The position numbers and the translations under genes are program-made. DNA of 64,000 nt. Origin: Ignelater luminosus. Lineage: Eukaryota > Arthropoda > Insecta > Coleoptera > Elateridae. The notes beneath the pieces were generated by a model. The model was not told the DNA's origin. It was given only the letters and a program-made list of their open reading frames with translations, and did no database searches. Shown in pieces: positions 24,430-37,932 of this stretch (position 1 is the stretch's first letter; the number at the start of each line of letters is the position of its first letter). The stretch is taken from contig VTPC01007494.1 in assembly GCA_011009095.1 (NCBI GenBank), positions 37,450 through 101,449 of the forward strand, in the 5' to 3' direction.

Positions 24430-27400
24430 TCTAATAGAAATTAAAACGAGCGTATTGAGATGTAAAATTCGAATGTGATTATGTGGTCAGATTCGCTATA
24501 TTGGTGAAATAATACCGAGAATCTTTTTTTCCTGCAATATCCAGTGTTAGCATTCTAGCCCAAAAAGGTTCTCGATACCATACCATGCCCCATTCAAAGG
24601 AATGCTAGTATCAGAATTGCTTCATCAACAGTAATAATATTAAATTTATCAGCTGTGATTGATCACTGTTCAAAGACAAGTTTTCTAAGTAATCAAATGA
24701 TTGGTTGTATCATTAAGATTTGAATGCAGCAATATTCCAAATGGTGTGCTCACAATAATAATTATTGTAACAATCTTAATAATCGTAAATCTTCTTTCTA
24801 AAATAGAGTTTTTTTTGCTATATCAACGCAAAGGGACGAAGACGTTTACTGAAAGACTAGCGTCCAGCTTGTCCTTTAGCTACAGAATCATTAGGATAAT
24901 GATATTCTAAAAGATCAAATCTTAGAGTTTCGACTTTTCTTTTCTCAGACGGACACGTTCCATGATACGCTACATTATCGTTATCTAAGTTGAAAACAGA
25001 AACAACTCAGAAAGATTTTGTTCTTCTGTTATCGAATTATGTGTAAATTAATAAAATCAGACTCACTTATCTTGGTACGATTAACCTAACACCTGAACCT
25101 TCTTTTAAGCGTAAGTTGTCAATATAAATCTGCTGTTACTCGCCCAACTGTTCTTTGAGATTTCCATTGTTTCTATAAGTTTTTTTTATACTCTATAGAG
25201 TAAACTGCAGACTTGTATTTTCTCCCTGATCGACCAAGTCTTCTACTGAATACTATATACAATCAATAATATTCATCATTTTTGTTGATTCTTCGTAATA
25301 TGGCGCTGTTCTTTGGTCTCATAACCTACTCTTGTCTCATCAAACTTTCAACTCAATTTTTCATAATTTATATTAAATTATTATGAAACCACAAAAACCT
25401 TTTTTTTTGTTTAATAATTCGATATTAACATTTCCATCACCTGTCACTCTCATAAGAAACGAAATGAAATTAAATTACGTCCAAATCTTAACAACTAAAG
25501 TACCATTCATCATTCAAAGAACGCATCTATAAACTTTCTACTTGAGGAAAGCACATTCGTCCTGTAAAATAAAACGGAACGCATTCGGTTGCACGCTGCA
25601 TATTGTTAATATTGGCCAGCTACTCTGCAAAACCTCACATATAATAATTTCCTGGTTTTTGACGCTAGGTTTGTGGTTTATCTACTAGAGATGTGTTATG
25701 ACATTAGTTATTTCAATTATATACCTAAGTTTCATTTAATTTTCTAAAGTTAATTGAAAAGCATCTATAAAAGTGATTGCTGTTATTATTAAATAAATTA
25801 ACACACAAATTGAGTTTATCAAAAATTAATGAGTTTACATTTATGTAGATATCCTAGAAATAAGATTAATATGTTTGATAATCAACAATGAATAAAATAA
25901 ATTAATAAATTAAGTTCGGTAAGTTTTATCATTTGATATTTTTGACGTTATTTGACGTAAAGTGCGATCAATTTATAATACTATAAGGATAATTTTTATA
26001 AAGGTAAACAGCGATGGTCATGGTCAACCGGATTATTAGTAAATGTGATATACTGACAGACATAAACATCAGCCTATCACCTGTAGCGGTGGGGATATTA
26101 TTGAATAGATGCTTCTAAGAAAATTATAATTCGATAATTTTTATGCAATTTTTTGGAATTTAATTAATTATGTCCATCTGCTTTTTTTAAATAACTCTGG
26201 TTTTGTTTGTCATATAAGAAGGTATTTTGATGTGCATCCGGTAAAAATCGTAAAAAAAAGGGAATCGGTTTTAAATTAATGTGCTAATAACTGACACATT
26301 AAATTTATTCCACATTTTTAACAAAGCAATAAAATTTTTAAGTTCAAGTATTAAGTTGAAAATTGTGCTCTAAACTTTATTAGTTAAATACCGAAACGGT
26401 GCATTTTAAAATTTATTATGCAATAACATTTTAATATCTTATCTTTATAATCGTGCTAGTAAATAGATCTACTAAGTACCTACCGCGTTAATTAAACCTT
26501 AAAAAATATTACGAGCTACACCTTAGGAAGAATTAAATTAGAAAATTTAAATAAGATACTGACGTTGGTCAAAAAGTTATGATTTATATTATGTTCAAAA
26601 ATTTTTATTTGAGGAAAGCGAAAGTGAAGGAAATGAATTATTATTAAGTAAATTTCCAACTGAAAGTGTAAAAAGAAAAAAAATATTTTCATCAGATAAA
26701 CTGGTTAGAGGTGTCGTAGTGTTGGACATTTAATCATTAGTTGTGGTTATTAAAATGATTGTTTAGGATTATTTATTTTGTGAATCTGCAAGATGTTCCT
26801 CGTTCTTCTAGACATTCTGGGACTTCCACGTTTTAAAATAGCAACGCTAGATGAATAATTAAAAAGTGAACTTTTTGTGGCCGCATTAACCTAATATTTC
26901 TATTTCTTGGCAATTTTTTTAGTTTCTTTTTCAAACGGCAGTTCCTTTTTAGTTAAATTAGATATATCTGAAATAATAATAATTAAAATTTTTTGCAACT
27001 TAAATTAATTATCATTTCGTTTTTTTTAAGTTAGGCTGTTTCAGAATAGCAGAGAATGTGGGTAGGTAGGTTAAAACCGCTTGCAATCAAACTAGGAAAT
27101 GCATTTATAATTATTGAATAACAAAGACAATTACTGTAGGTTAAAACAAGATTTTTTTTTTAATATAAGAAATATTTAAAATTTAACGTTGCCATATACA
27201 CAACAGACATCGATTTATGATCCTTAATACAACACGCTATTTTAAGCTGTAAGAAAACTTTCCTTTGGTTTCACCTGCTACACAAATATTTAATTGTTGA
27301 CATATCTCACCTGTAAGATATTTTTCTTAAAAAGGTACCGAATTTTCACCAGCTCAAGAATTCTTGTAGTGTTAAAATCTATATAATTAATATTACGCCA

Positions 27401-28887
27401 ATAAAGATTAACTCTGAAATTATTATTATCGTTAATGCCGTTTAAATAATTAAAAGCTTGCAGATGGTTTGGTTTACCACACACTAAGCAATGACAATCG
27501 TTTAAGAAATAAAATTACTTGACACACGCGATGATTAATCATTAAGCCAAAGGTAAATCATTTAAAAGATGACCTCGATGTGAAGTATGAAAAAAAATTA
27601 AGTAACTTCCAGGTAACCTACATTAAGTTTGTAAAATAAAACATTAAAGTGCACACATATCACAATTAAATCTTAACAGTGTCGTAATGTGTTTGTTTGC
27701 TAAATAGTAAAAACCTAAAACGTTTGTGAAATTAACAATTTTTTTGGCGTGATTCTAAAAACAATTATAACAGAATTTTCTTTTATGGCGGTTTTTTGTT
27801 TCTCGGTTAAGGTCCATTAACTGTTCTTAAAAGTATCAAATCTAGGATGTTACACAGTGTTCGAAAGTGTGTAAATTCAACATAAAACATTGAATTGTTC
27901 TTCATGTATGTTTCGTATACGTTCATAGTATGTTGCAAATGTGATAATAACGGATTTCAAGTAGCCAAGTTGTTTGTGCAGGCGATGCATGAAAACCAAG
28001 CACAGCAGCTAGCTGGGTCATGAGAACAAACAGTTTAAAATAAACAATGGTTTTCACTTTCCTTGAGTTTGTTTTATATATCATTTAGAGCTGTCCATAG
28101 ATTAAAGGTTTCGAAATTAATTAAAAGTGCAGACTTTCTTGCATAACTTGAATGCATATTCATACGGAACGTGCCATTATTTTATTTAAATCATTTATTC
28201 AAGGGTAACGACTGTGTAGTATAATATGTATAAAGAAAAAATTAAATCTCGTGAATTAATTTTTTTCCTTCATTTACAATTATAATTAAAAGAAATGTAA
28301 ATATAATCAGGCTGAAAGTGTGCTGCTAATTATGTTTTAACTATTATTTCAAAAGCTTCATTGTTGTATGAATATTAAAATATGAAACCTGAAATTACGA
28401 TAATCTTTTTTATTCAAGATTTTTAAATTCCTTTATTCTTGTTCCATTTTCACGCTAAATGTTAATTAATTAGTAGACATTAAGATTCTTTAGCCTTTTA
28501 AATTACTTAATAACTTAATCAACGCAAAATCTGTGGCGATTTCAATGAGAAGTGAGAACACAAACGCCCAACAAAGTTTAAAATTCAAATGCGACTGAAA
28601 GTTAGTATTTTGATAGATGTAAAAGATTCCTAAATTAGAACTATTTTCTTTCTAAGTTTTGAATATCGAAATCTATAATTAAAATCATCTTTATTACCAA
28701 ACAGGTTCATCTAATTACAAGAAGGTTATTTAGCAGCAAAATTAACTTCAAATTTAATTAAATTTGATTGATTTGATTAACCAGATTTGATGATCATAAT
28801 AAACCTTCTTTGCAGAAATCGTTAGAAAAAGTCCAAGTTTGTTTTATTTGGTCTCAATTAAATTGAAGATGTTGAATTTACTATATA
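24430..28887. other. A+T-rich non-coding stretch
   Basis: I see nothing I can support as a gene, RNA or transposon here. Long A/T runs and frequent stops occur in all frames. Confidence 0.45.
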
Positions 28888-29064
28888 TAGTTTTGCTACT
28901 TTTGCTGCGCGAGAGATTAAGGGTGAGCACAAAAGGAAGTAGATCGAGTTAAAGACTGGATAACCGGGAGACTTAGTGACAATACAAAGCACGATAAAGA
29001 ACAAGACTCAAGAATAATCGATGATAAAAATTTTGATAAACTCTCCAGTTCGAAGTCTAGTGAA
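28888..29064 (+). repeat. Direct repeat, left copy (about 177 bp)
   Basis: It begins TAGTTTTGCTAC and ends CCAGTTCGAAGTCTAGTGAA. It matches 29967-30141 with scattered substitutions and a small indel near the end. The two copies bracket the LINE fragment. The ends are not TG...CA, so an ordinary LTR pair is not supported. Confidence 0.85.
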
Positions 29065-29315
29065 CGTATGCTTGTGGTTTATCATTGTACCTTGAATCAA
29101 ACTGATTTGTCTATTCTTTCATCGTTAAGAGCATCAAGTAGTCTTCGTAGGCATATACCTTGCTTGTTGTTGTATTATGTTAGGTTTTTCTATAAAAGCT
29201 GGTTACAAGACTCACGAAGGTTTCGTAACCACTTCAGTTGATGGCGCTTTTGGGTAATGTTATTTTGCCCAGGAAGATTGGATAATTTGATAATGTAAAA
29301 TGTAAAATTTGAAAA

Positions 29316-29800
29316 GATTACATAGGCATCACACTTCTGTCTATACCAGCGAAAATATTAGGGAGGATCATCGAAGAAAGAATTAAAATATTTACAGAAG
29401 AAACACAAGACCCAATCTCTATATTAATTTTAAAAAAAGAAGAAAGAAGAAATAAAGAAGTACAGGGTGGGAAACTTAAATCAACATTAACACAGACTTG
29501 AAGAAAATAAACTCAAAGACAAATACCAAAAAAGATGAAGATCACGATAATAGCAGCAAGAAGTGAAACGCACAGGATCAAGCTAGAAAGAGAAGAGTTA
29601 CAGCAAATTGGCTAAACGCAACAGAGAAGAGATTCCTACGAAAAATAGAGGGAGAGACGAAAAGAGACAGGATTCAAAGCGTTTAAAACATAGACGAAGC
29701 CTTAAGATAGACAATTAGGCGTTTATACAGAATATCAAAAGACATTCTAATCAGGAAAGTGTTTAAAGCATGAACCCACAGGAAGACAGAAAACTAACAA
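29316..29800 (+). pseudogene. Non-LTR retrotransposon (LINE) reverse-transcriptase fragments
   Basis: Two separated blocks are recognisable. At 29319-29400 the reading GITLLSIPAKILGRIIEERI matches the N-Y-R-G-I-x-L-L-x-x-x-x-K-I motif of non-LTR reverse transcriptases. At about 29613-29685 the reading NATEKRFLRKIEGETKRDRI matches the C-terminal E-M-K-F-L-R-x-x-x-G-x-T-R-x-D-R-I-R motif near the end of jockey/CR1-type ORF2. The catalytic F/YxDD region between them is absent and stops are frequent. It is an internally deleted fragment sitting between two 175-bp direct repeats. Confidence 0.68.
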
Positions 29801-29966
29801 AGATTTTGATAGAGAAGATGAAAGGTGTAGCACAACAATAGAAGAGCAAAACAGAGTTATGCAAGAAAGGAACATTAACTTAACGAAAACGCCCTTTGTG
29901 TGTGTGATCTTTGGGACAAAGACACATTCAGTACAATCTTGAGCGGACGCTGATGTGCAGTTTAAG

Positions 29967-30141
29967 TAGTTTTGCTACATTTGCTGCGTGAGAGATTAAG
30001 GATGAGCGCAAAAGGAAGTGGATCGAGTTAAAGACTGGATAACCGAGAAACTTAGTGACAATACAAAGCACGATAAAAAACAAGACTCAAGAATAATCGA
30101 TGATAAATGTTGATAAGCTCTCCAGTTCGAAGTCTAGTGAA
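29967..30141 (+). repeat. Direct repeat, right copy (about 175 bp)
   Basis: This is the second copy of the 28888-29064 repeat, 1,079 bases downstream. Shared landmarks include GAGTTAAAGACTGGATAACC and CTTAGTGACAATACAAAGCA. The sequence flanking each copy differs, so the repeat edges are sharp. Confidence 0.85.
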
Positions 30142-30516
30142 TCTAGTGAACTGCTTAAAATAGTTGGGTATATAATAATTAAGATTTAATTTAATAAAAT
30201 CGATCAGTCAATAGTCAGTTTTATAGTTCACCAAGTCGATCAAAACAGTAAGATTTGTAATTTAGCATTGAATAAAAATAAACAGGAGCTTTTGGAAAAC
30301 GAATCAGAAATGTACCAAAAGTGTCGAGGCAAAAGAAGCTGAAATTGTTCAAGAAAGGAATAAAAAGACAGAAGATTATGAGACGTAGGCCCTGGTTGTC
30401 TCAAGTACGAGAAAGACACAATAGACCAACAGTTAGAAAAGTGCCAACGGATCAAATATCTAGGCAGATGACGAAAGTTCCTAACACGAGTAGTTCATTT
30501 GTGCAAGTGGAGAGAG

Positions 30517-32063
30517 TAAGAAAAGTAAGCGATAGCAGTTATGGTGAGCAACGCAACGGATACTCAGACTGCAGGAAGAGAGCTTGAGAAACAGATACAA
30601 CTGGATCACGTTAATGGGCTTTTTGTGGCCATACAAAATTTGAAAGATGGTAAACTTACAATTTGTACCGGATAAATTAATGAGAAATACAGTTACCAAT
30701 ATAGTTTGAGAAATTTGATAAATCCAAAAATAATATATGTAAGTGTGGAAAGAATATGGTGATCGAGAGCTTAAAAGAGTTTTAATATAAGAAAATTCTG
30801 ATATTGCATTTGTAATAGACTTGAAGAGTTCTGCAAGATTTTCTGCCATACAAAAGCATCTTTGTTTGGGAAAATCTAGCAACTACGTATAACAGACATA
30901 TTGCAGTTCGTGTAAATCTATACATATCTAGATATTTATAAAGACGTAACACAACAGTTTTAAGAATGTCTAACAAATATTCTTTTCTGTGTTCTCGATT
31001 TACCCGCTCAAAATTTACTCGAAGTTCCGAAAATTCCCCGACTTGTACAGAACTGGTTTGAATACCCGGATGAAAATAAAATGAGATGAATCATCCCATT
31101 TGCTGTATTCTCGATATTTTTTTCATAGTGGACCAGAGTGATTTATCAGTATTTTGATCTTTTAATTTACTTCCTGCCTATTAACGATGTTTGGTCTATT
31201 CTGAGTTTTGGTTTTCCCTAAAGTAAACTTTACACATCATTTTATCAGGCTCAAATGCAACTAAGATATTAATTTGGACATTAGGCTAGTGTTCCTAAGA
31301 AAAGTACGCGATAGCAGTTACAGTAAGCAACGCAGCGGATACTCAGACTGCGAGAAGAAAGTTTCAGAAACAGATACAACTGGATCGAGTTGATGGGCTT
31401 CTTGTGATCATACAAAATTTGAAAGATGGTAAACTTGCAATTTGTACAGAATAGATTAATGGGAAATGCAGTCATCAATCAGTTTTGAGAAATTTCGATG
31501 CAGAGAGAAGTCATAAATGTGAATCCAGAAAGAATATAATGTGACTCCGAAAAGAACGTGGTGATCGGGAGTTTAAGAGAGTTTTCATATAAGAAAGCCA
31601 TTGAAGACGAATGAAAGGAAATTACCAAGTGAAGATATAAAAATACAAATATAGAAAATTTGATTCTTCATTTGAAATAGACTTTTGAACTTAAGTTAGA
31701 ATCATCTCTATGAAGAGTTTTGCAAAACTCAAACATCCTTTTCTGTATTCTCGATCTACCCGCTCAAAATTTACTCGAAGTTCTAAAAGATTCCTGACTT
31801 GTACAGAACCGGTTTGAATACTCCAATGAAAATAAAATGAGATGAATTCATGTACTGTTTCTATTACTGTATCATCCCATTTGTTGTATTCTCGATATTT
31901 TTTTCATTGTGAACCAGAGTGATTTATCTGTATTTTGACCCTTTAACTAACTTCCTATCTATTAACGATCTTTGGTCTCTTAATTTTTGGTAGACCTCAC
32001 ACATCATTTTATCAGGCTCAGACCAGGTAAAATACTAGTTTGGACATTAGGTCAGTGTTCCCA
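30517..32063 (+). repeat. Diverged tandem duplication, unit about 770-780 bp (30517-31295 and 31296-32063)
   Basis: The units share, in order: GCGATAGCAGTTA with CGGATACTCAGACTGC; CAGATACAACTGGATC; CATACAAAATTTGAAAGATG; TACCCGCTCAAAATTTACTC; GTATTCTCGATATTTTTTTC; CACATCATTTTATCAGGCTC; and a closing TTTGGACATTAGG. Indels change the local offset from about 779 to 756. Short open readings such as DTQTA...QIQLD and IQNLKDGKL recur in both copies, so the unit may come from decayed retroelement coding sequence. I could not identify a family. Confidence 0.85.
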
Positions 32064-32129
32064 AAACGGTGATATGGTAAGCAAACAAATCGGACTAATA
32101 AAGTAATAAACTTGAAACATCGTCTACCA

Positions 32130-33160
32130 GTACGGATCAAAATGTTTGGTGTCGATTATAATTTTATGTAGACAGACACGGTACCACCTTAGAGAAGCCG
32201 ACTAAGAAAGATGGCAAATTTTGCGCCTTATTAAGGTTTAGGGCAAATGCGGGCGGCGAGACTTAAAAAAAAAACACATAACATCAAGTAAAAGAAAAGC
32301 AACATATTTCAGCCCAAATATACAAAATGAGGTAATAAACATAGGCCGCAGCTTTAATTCAGGAAGGGTTAGTCAAGAAAATAAAGGAAGCTGGAGGCTT
32401 TAGTATTTTGCTAGATAAAACAATTGACGTATCTGGAGTTGAACAACTGTTTATTTGCGTAAGATATGTAAGTACAAGAAATTCAAAGCCAACTCTGCAT
32501 GAGGACTTTTTGACTTTTGCGCCTGTTCACGACCAATCAGCTGAAAGTCTAGCAAAACTGATTCTAGAACAATGCGCAAAATTAGGCTTAGACATGAACA
32601 ATTGTGTAGGCCAAGGATATGACAGAGCAGCAAACATGGCTGATCATATCAATGGGGTTCAAACTCGTATTAGAGTTTGTTTATGTTCACTGTGCAAGTC
32701 ACAGACTAAATCTAGCTTTCTCTAATGTTCTATATCACTGCCTATAATCAGACTCTGCCTAGGGGTAGTTAACGAAATCTGCAACTTCTTCAGAAATCAC
32801 GACAATATGACAACCAAACTCTTAAAGATAAAGTTAAAGATCTTATTTCCGAATGTAAAAAACCCAGATTTCTTCGCCTTTGTGATACACGTTTAATTAA
32901 ACGTCATGATAGTGTTCTGGTTTTTGCTGAACTTGTGAAACCTATTGCTTCCAGTCTGCAAGATATTGCACAAGAAGTAAGAAGCCTTTCTGCCACAGCT
33001 GTAACACTTTTGGCAGCAATATAAAAAAAGGCGAATTTATAATTTCATTGCTGATTTGTGAAAGGCTTTTCAGCTTCACCTCACCAGTCCCTATATTCCT
33101 GCAAAGTCCATCTCACGATTTAGTAGCAGCTGTAAAGCATGCAAAATTTCCTTTAGGCTT
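32130..33160 (+). pseudogene. ZMYM1/DUF4371-like hAT transposase pseudogene, N-terminal and middle part
   Basis: Translated pieces follow the order of the ZMYM1-like hAT family but in shifting frames. They are GKFCALLRFRANAGGE, then a stop and ATYFSPNIQNEVINI (32214-32345). Next comes the longest open run, AALIQEG...GGFSILLDKTIDVSGVEQL...GQGYDRAANM to about 32670. After a frame change YVHCASHRLNLAFSN follows (about 32684), then LCDTRLIKRHDSVLVFAELV (about 32880-32945) and FIISLLICERLF with DLVAAVKHA near 33150. The D-x-T-x-D-x-S-G-x-E-Q-L and Y-V-H-C-A-S-H motifs are family hallmarks; the first has Lys where Glu is usual (DKT for DET). At least three frame breaks and two stops show it is dead. 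The hATC dimerisation region is missing here. No terminal repeats were identified. Confidence 0.85.
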
Positions 33161-33164
33161 TTCA

Positions 33165-36100
33165 AATGCTTTTACCAGGATTTGCTTATATTAGTTGAAA
33201 AACTCTTGTTTTTATTTACCAGCACAAACGAATGAAATGGAAACATAAATTTTTCTGGCCTAGTTTTGTTTAATATAAATAATTTTATTTCGTGGGCATT
33301 GGCTCTGGGCAAAATGCGATGCTATAGTTTACGTTTCTCTTTCTACTGACGCTGAGTCATACGAATTACTACGATGCGTTCTTAAATCCAGTGTGTGTAT
33401 GACTGTGAATGAACTGTCATCTGATTAGTCTATGTCACTAAACAGTCAGTGGAAAGAAAAGCGCATAAATAGCGTTGCTCGTTGACTAGATAGCTCTCGG
33501 GAGTTAAGAAGGTAGGACCCCCCCTCCCTACCTCGAACTAAATTCTTGACTACGTGCCTGTTAACGTAGATCTTAAAGGGAAAATGTTTAGAATCTCGTT
33601 CCATATTTCGGACAACGCAACGATTTATTGTTTTTTGTGAAATGCATAACCTAAATTTTAAAGCTAAATTTATGTTGCAATAAAACTAAAATATCTCTCT
33701 CAACAACTAATTAGTCGTAGAATTTTCTAAAAACACAATCCTACAAGTGCCCTTGATGTTAGTAGTGTAATATGACATAAGATGAGAATAGACTTGTACC
33801 AAAAAAGACCAGAGGAAGAAATAACACATTACAGAATCCACTGCAAGGTTTAAGGACACCTCAAAGATTTTTCTTAAATCTAGATGTTAATCAGATGCTT
33901 TTATATTTTAATGGAAAAGGAAGAAGTTAATGGGTATTGTCGATATAGTGACAATTTATTTCTAAAAGTAAGCCAAACATTCGAAAAATGCAGAAAAAAG
34001 AGAATGTATTATGCGAGGCACAGAATCAAAGAATCAAAGTAATCACGAATCGTATAGTTTACAGAACTAAGCAAACTATGACTATATGCATACATCTGAC
34101 TTGGAAGTATAAGTTTCTTCTTTGAGGTACCAATCGATGTCTGAAAGACTAGCAACACTAAGTTTGCTTCCTTGTTTGGTACAAAGTTTGCTGAATTATC
34201 ATAATTCGCAGCAGAATGTTGTTACGTTGCTGAATGAATAACGATTTATGAAGAAACTGCGATACGTTTATCATCTGAGTTGCTATTTTGCAGAATTGTC
34301 TGTCTTTAGCATTTTTATCATCTTAAGTGAAAAATGATAATTCAAATAAATAATTCAAAATAAATAAAAACACAATTAAAAAATATTTCGGTGAAGATGC
34401 CTACTGGAGATGGAGATTTCAATGTAAGATTGCGCAACGAACTTTTAATATTGACCCAACCTTAAATCTCAATTTTTCATAACAAAATAATTTCAAAACA
34501 GGTTTATAAAAATTATGGGTAAATCCAAACTTATCATTCCAGATCAGCTTATAAACCCACTTTTAAATCATACATCATGAAATATAACGAAAAATTTATT
34601 TGCGTTTGTCCATCCACGCAAATTCTCTTAAAAAAAGTGCCCTAAATATTTCAAACCTGTGAAGTTCACAATTGAATTTATAGCCACACGAAACGCATTG
34701 TTTAACAAACAAGCAAAAAAGAACTCTGAAAAGCAGTGAAATAAATAAAAGGACACAATATAATTTACTAGTTGACATAAGGAAGCGGTCACTGCAAAAA
34801 TTGTATAGCTGAATAAATCACACAGAAGAAAAAACAGGTCCCACTTTAATGTATAATATAGAGGATGCCTTCCACCAAAAATTTCTTGTGTGGAATTTAA
34901 CAAAATGCGCGCGGGTGTGTGTGTATAAATAAAAATAACAACTACACGGCTTTTTATTTCGTGAAACGGAACATTAAACATGGTAGCGTTAAAATATGTA
35001 ACAAACAATCCGCTTTATGCAAATGGTGGTCGATTTTATATTATTATAGTGTGTTATTGTAGTTTTATTGTTCCGCTAGAAAAATTAGAACTTTTGATTT
35101 CGAAGCCGCATTACCGTGTCAGGATTTACACAACAGAGACTTTCTGTTATATTTATCACGGTCAAAGGAATTGTTTCTTAAAGTTAAGAAAAAAAAACAA
35201 CACAACATGCATTGAATTGTTGAGAACTGAAGTCATCTTTATGTACCATTAAGTTTGACGTTAAATACATTTTAAAGAGATATGTTGCAGTTTTATATAA
35301 CCTGAAAAAATAAGAACAACTTTTTCGATCATTCGAAAATATATGTCTGTCTTTAGAGGATGTTAATTTTCCCCATTTACACTCCTATGTAGTAATATTT
35401 TAATAAATGATTAGGATAAGTAAGATAGAAAAGTGGCAGATTTTCTGGTTGAATAAAAGTGGACCAAGGTCGCTATCTTAAGACATCCCATTTCATATGG
35501 TAAGAGAACAGCATTCTCATCTATCATCCTTATTTTGGAAACTAGCAGCTTACTTTTTTAATTTTTAAAGTAGAATTCATAATGTAAGTGCTGTTTTGTT
35601 TTTGTCCAGAGGAAACAGGTGCAGGTTTTTGGAGTATTGGTAATGTACAGAATTTCAAGATATCTTCACAATGTAATTGGACGAATACGAATTGGTAATG
35701 TTAGGAATTTCAGGGATCTCTTAGATTTTATTAGAACTAACAAGGAAACGTCAGTAAGGTAGAATTTTGAACTCTCTTTTCAGCTTTTCCAGAATTCTTT
35801 TATAAAGGCAACGGAGTAGAGCTCCCTCTACAAAATCAATCAAAAATCGAAATTACATTTGGTAGTCTCAACAAATCATTCATATCCTTCCGTTGATAAA
35901 AGAATTTGAAAATAACATTGTTCCCAAAGACTAATCTTTTGGAACTGCCCCATATTATGCGCAAGTCGACCTACTTTTCAAGCTGTATTTGGATTTTATG
36001 GATTTTATTCCTGGAGCCTACTCACGTTCCGGACCTCAAGTTGACAAATTTTTATAGTCAGTACACTACCGATTTCAAGTGTCTATAAGTCATTATTACC

Positions 36101-37854
36101 ACAATGCAATAAACAAAAGTAATTTTTATTCTACGTCACTGGTTTTTTTACATTCTTTATAGTACCATTTATTATTAGTCTTTTGAAGTTTATTTTACTA
36201 GTTGATCTACTTAATACACTATTTGCACTAACAAAGTATATAAATGGTTAGGCAACACTGCAGAAATATTATGTATTGTGTAAATTGTTTATTTTCTACT
36301 AATGCAATTAGTTATTCTAGCATACATTGTATTATTATATTACTAGTTATTTCCTGAATGTGTAATTAATAAACTTGAGAAGGTATGTACCTAATTGAAT
36401 GGTTACTAACTGTCTACCAGGTATGTGAAGAAATAAAAATAACAAGATTTAATTATAAAACATATCAAAACAGTTTTGTCATTTATCATACACAGAAATA
36501 CATCAATATAAATAGTTAAATAAAAAGAAAATTTCAATTAAATAAATAAATAAAATTAATTGTAGGCGAAGCACTAACTGACATATTAAATACAACGTAA
36601 CAAATTCTATAAATCGATTTATAAAAGAAGCCCCCAAGGGAAAATTTATGATAAATTTTTGTTTAACCCGATATGACATTGGAGAGAATCGTTGTGGGAA
36701 AATTTGGACAGGCCAGAAGAAAAAAGCCATCAACATTTACACAAACTGTATACCTTCTGCATTTTAATCATCGCATTAATTCCATTAACATATGGCAGAC
36801 GTTGATAAAAAAAATATATTTTTGTCACATTCTTTTTGCTAAATATAAAACTTTAAGGCGCGTTCAACACCATCAATCATTTTAAACATACCTTGCCGAG
36901 TTGATTGCAATATTTCACCATTTAAATTAATCAACGGATTGGATTAATTAATAAAACAGATATAACGTTTTTTTCCATAACGTTTACTCAATGTATTCGG
37001 CACCTGGAATTTAGTTCGTTTGAACCATAACTAATTAGCAACAAAAACGAAGACGTTTCTGTTAGAAATGTTTGCAGCAAATCTTAACGAATAGATCCGG
37101 GTCGTGACCTCTCTGCAACCTCAATAATCCATAAGGCTCATCAATTGAAATATGTGACTGACCTAATAACCGATTACTTGTTAGTTATTTTCAAACATAA
37201 ACATTAAATTTGCGATGTAAGAAAGAACACGTTTCCTATATCAATCTGAACGTCTTACAATAATTTTTACGTAACATCAACGAAATTAATTATTATTGAT
37301 AATTAATTCGCGTATTACTGGGATGTTTGAAAATAAATTGCCCGTTTCCTGTTAATGTTATTACGATTTGATATGCTGTCACTTAGTAGTCGAAATTTTA
37401 TGATTCGGTTCATTTAAATGGTTATTGAGGTTAATAAAATCAGAGTTTTTGTCTGTTTTTAAACGGTATAGCACATTATTTACGTGTAGCAGGTGATTGC
37501 TTTGAAAATAATTTTGAGGAAAAGTTATTAAACGCTTTTAACTGTAAATCTATGTTTGTTCCTACTATAGTATTGTATTATGTTAGTGTTTATTTGACAA
37601 ATTACATCCTAAACACTTTTTTAATTACTTCCTGATCACTTGCGTAAATAATTTAAATTATTACAAGATATCTTGTGATATTAAAACATTGTTTTTCATA
37701 AATCAACCTTTGGAATTCTGAATTACAATTTTAAATTTCACCAATTAATTCCATTCTTGTTTGCTTCTTCTTATTTAATTAGATTTTTATGATGTTGTTT
37801 ATAGAATGAGATGTTTTGAATTTAATTTCTTATTTTGCGTGTGTTTTTTTTCAG
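33165..37854. other. Upstream flank of the knirps-family gene
   Basis: It should contain the promoter and a 5' UTR exon, given the acceptor just before the start codon, but I cannot place either. The nearest 900 bases (about 36900-37480) have many TAATTA/ATTAAT homeodomain-type cores and two T-runs. The 126-codon minus-strand frame at 34628-35008 has no recognisable content. Confidence 0.35.
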
Positions 37855-37932
37855 ATGAATCAAAAGTGTAAAGTTTGTGGTGAACCAGCAGCAGGGTTTC
37901 ATTTTGGCGCTTTCACCTGCGAGGGTTGTAAG
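37855..37932 (+). CDS. kni: Coding exon A: start codon and first C4 zinc finger
   Basis: This exon has 26 codons. The start ATG directly follows a pyrimidine tract ending in TTTTTTTTCAG, so a non-coding 5' exon probably lies upstream; I could not place it. The 3' end is AAG followed by the strong donor GTAAGG at 37933, immediately after the CEGCK motif. Splitting the receptor DNA-binding domain after finger 1 is a common intron position in this superfamily. The reading frame stays open into the next exon at phase 0. Confidence 0.95.

Noticed and set aside
28888..30141. Reading the two 175-bp repeats as LTRs of one retrotransposon
   Set aside because: There are no TG...CA ends, no primer-binding site after the left copy and no polypurine tract before the right copy. 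The interior is a non-LTR fragment.
34628..35008. 126-codon minus-strand ORF with hydrophobic stretches
   Set aside because: The composition (Phe, Leu, Ile, Asn) is what A+T-rich non-coding DNA gives when translated. No domain or motif is visible.
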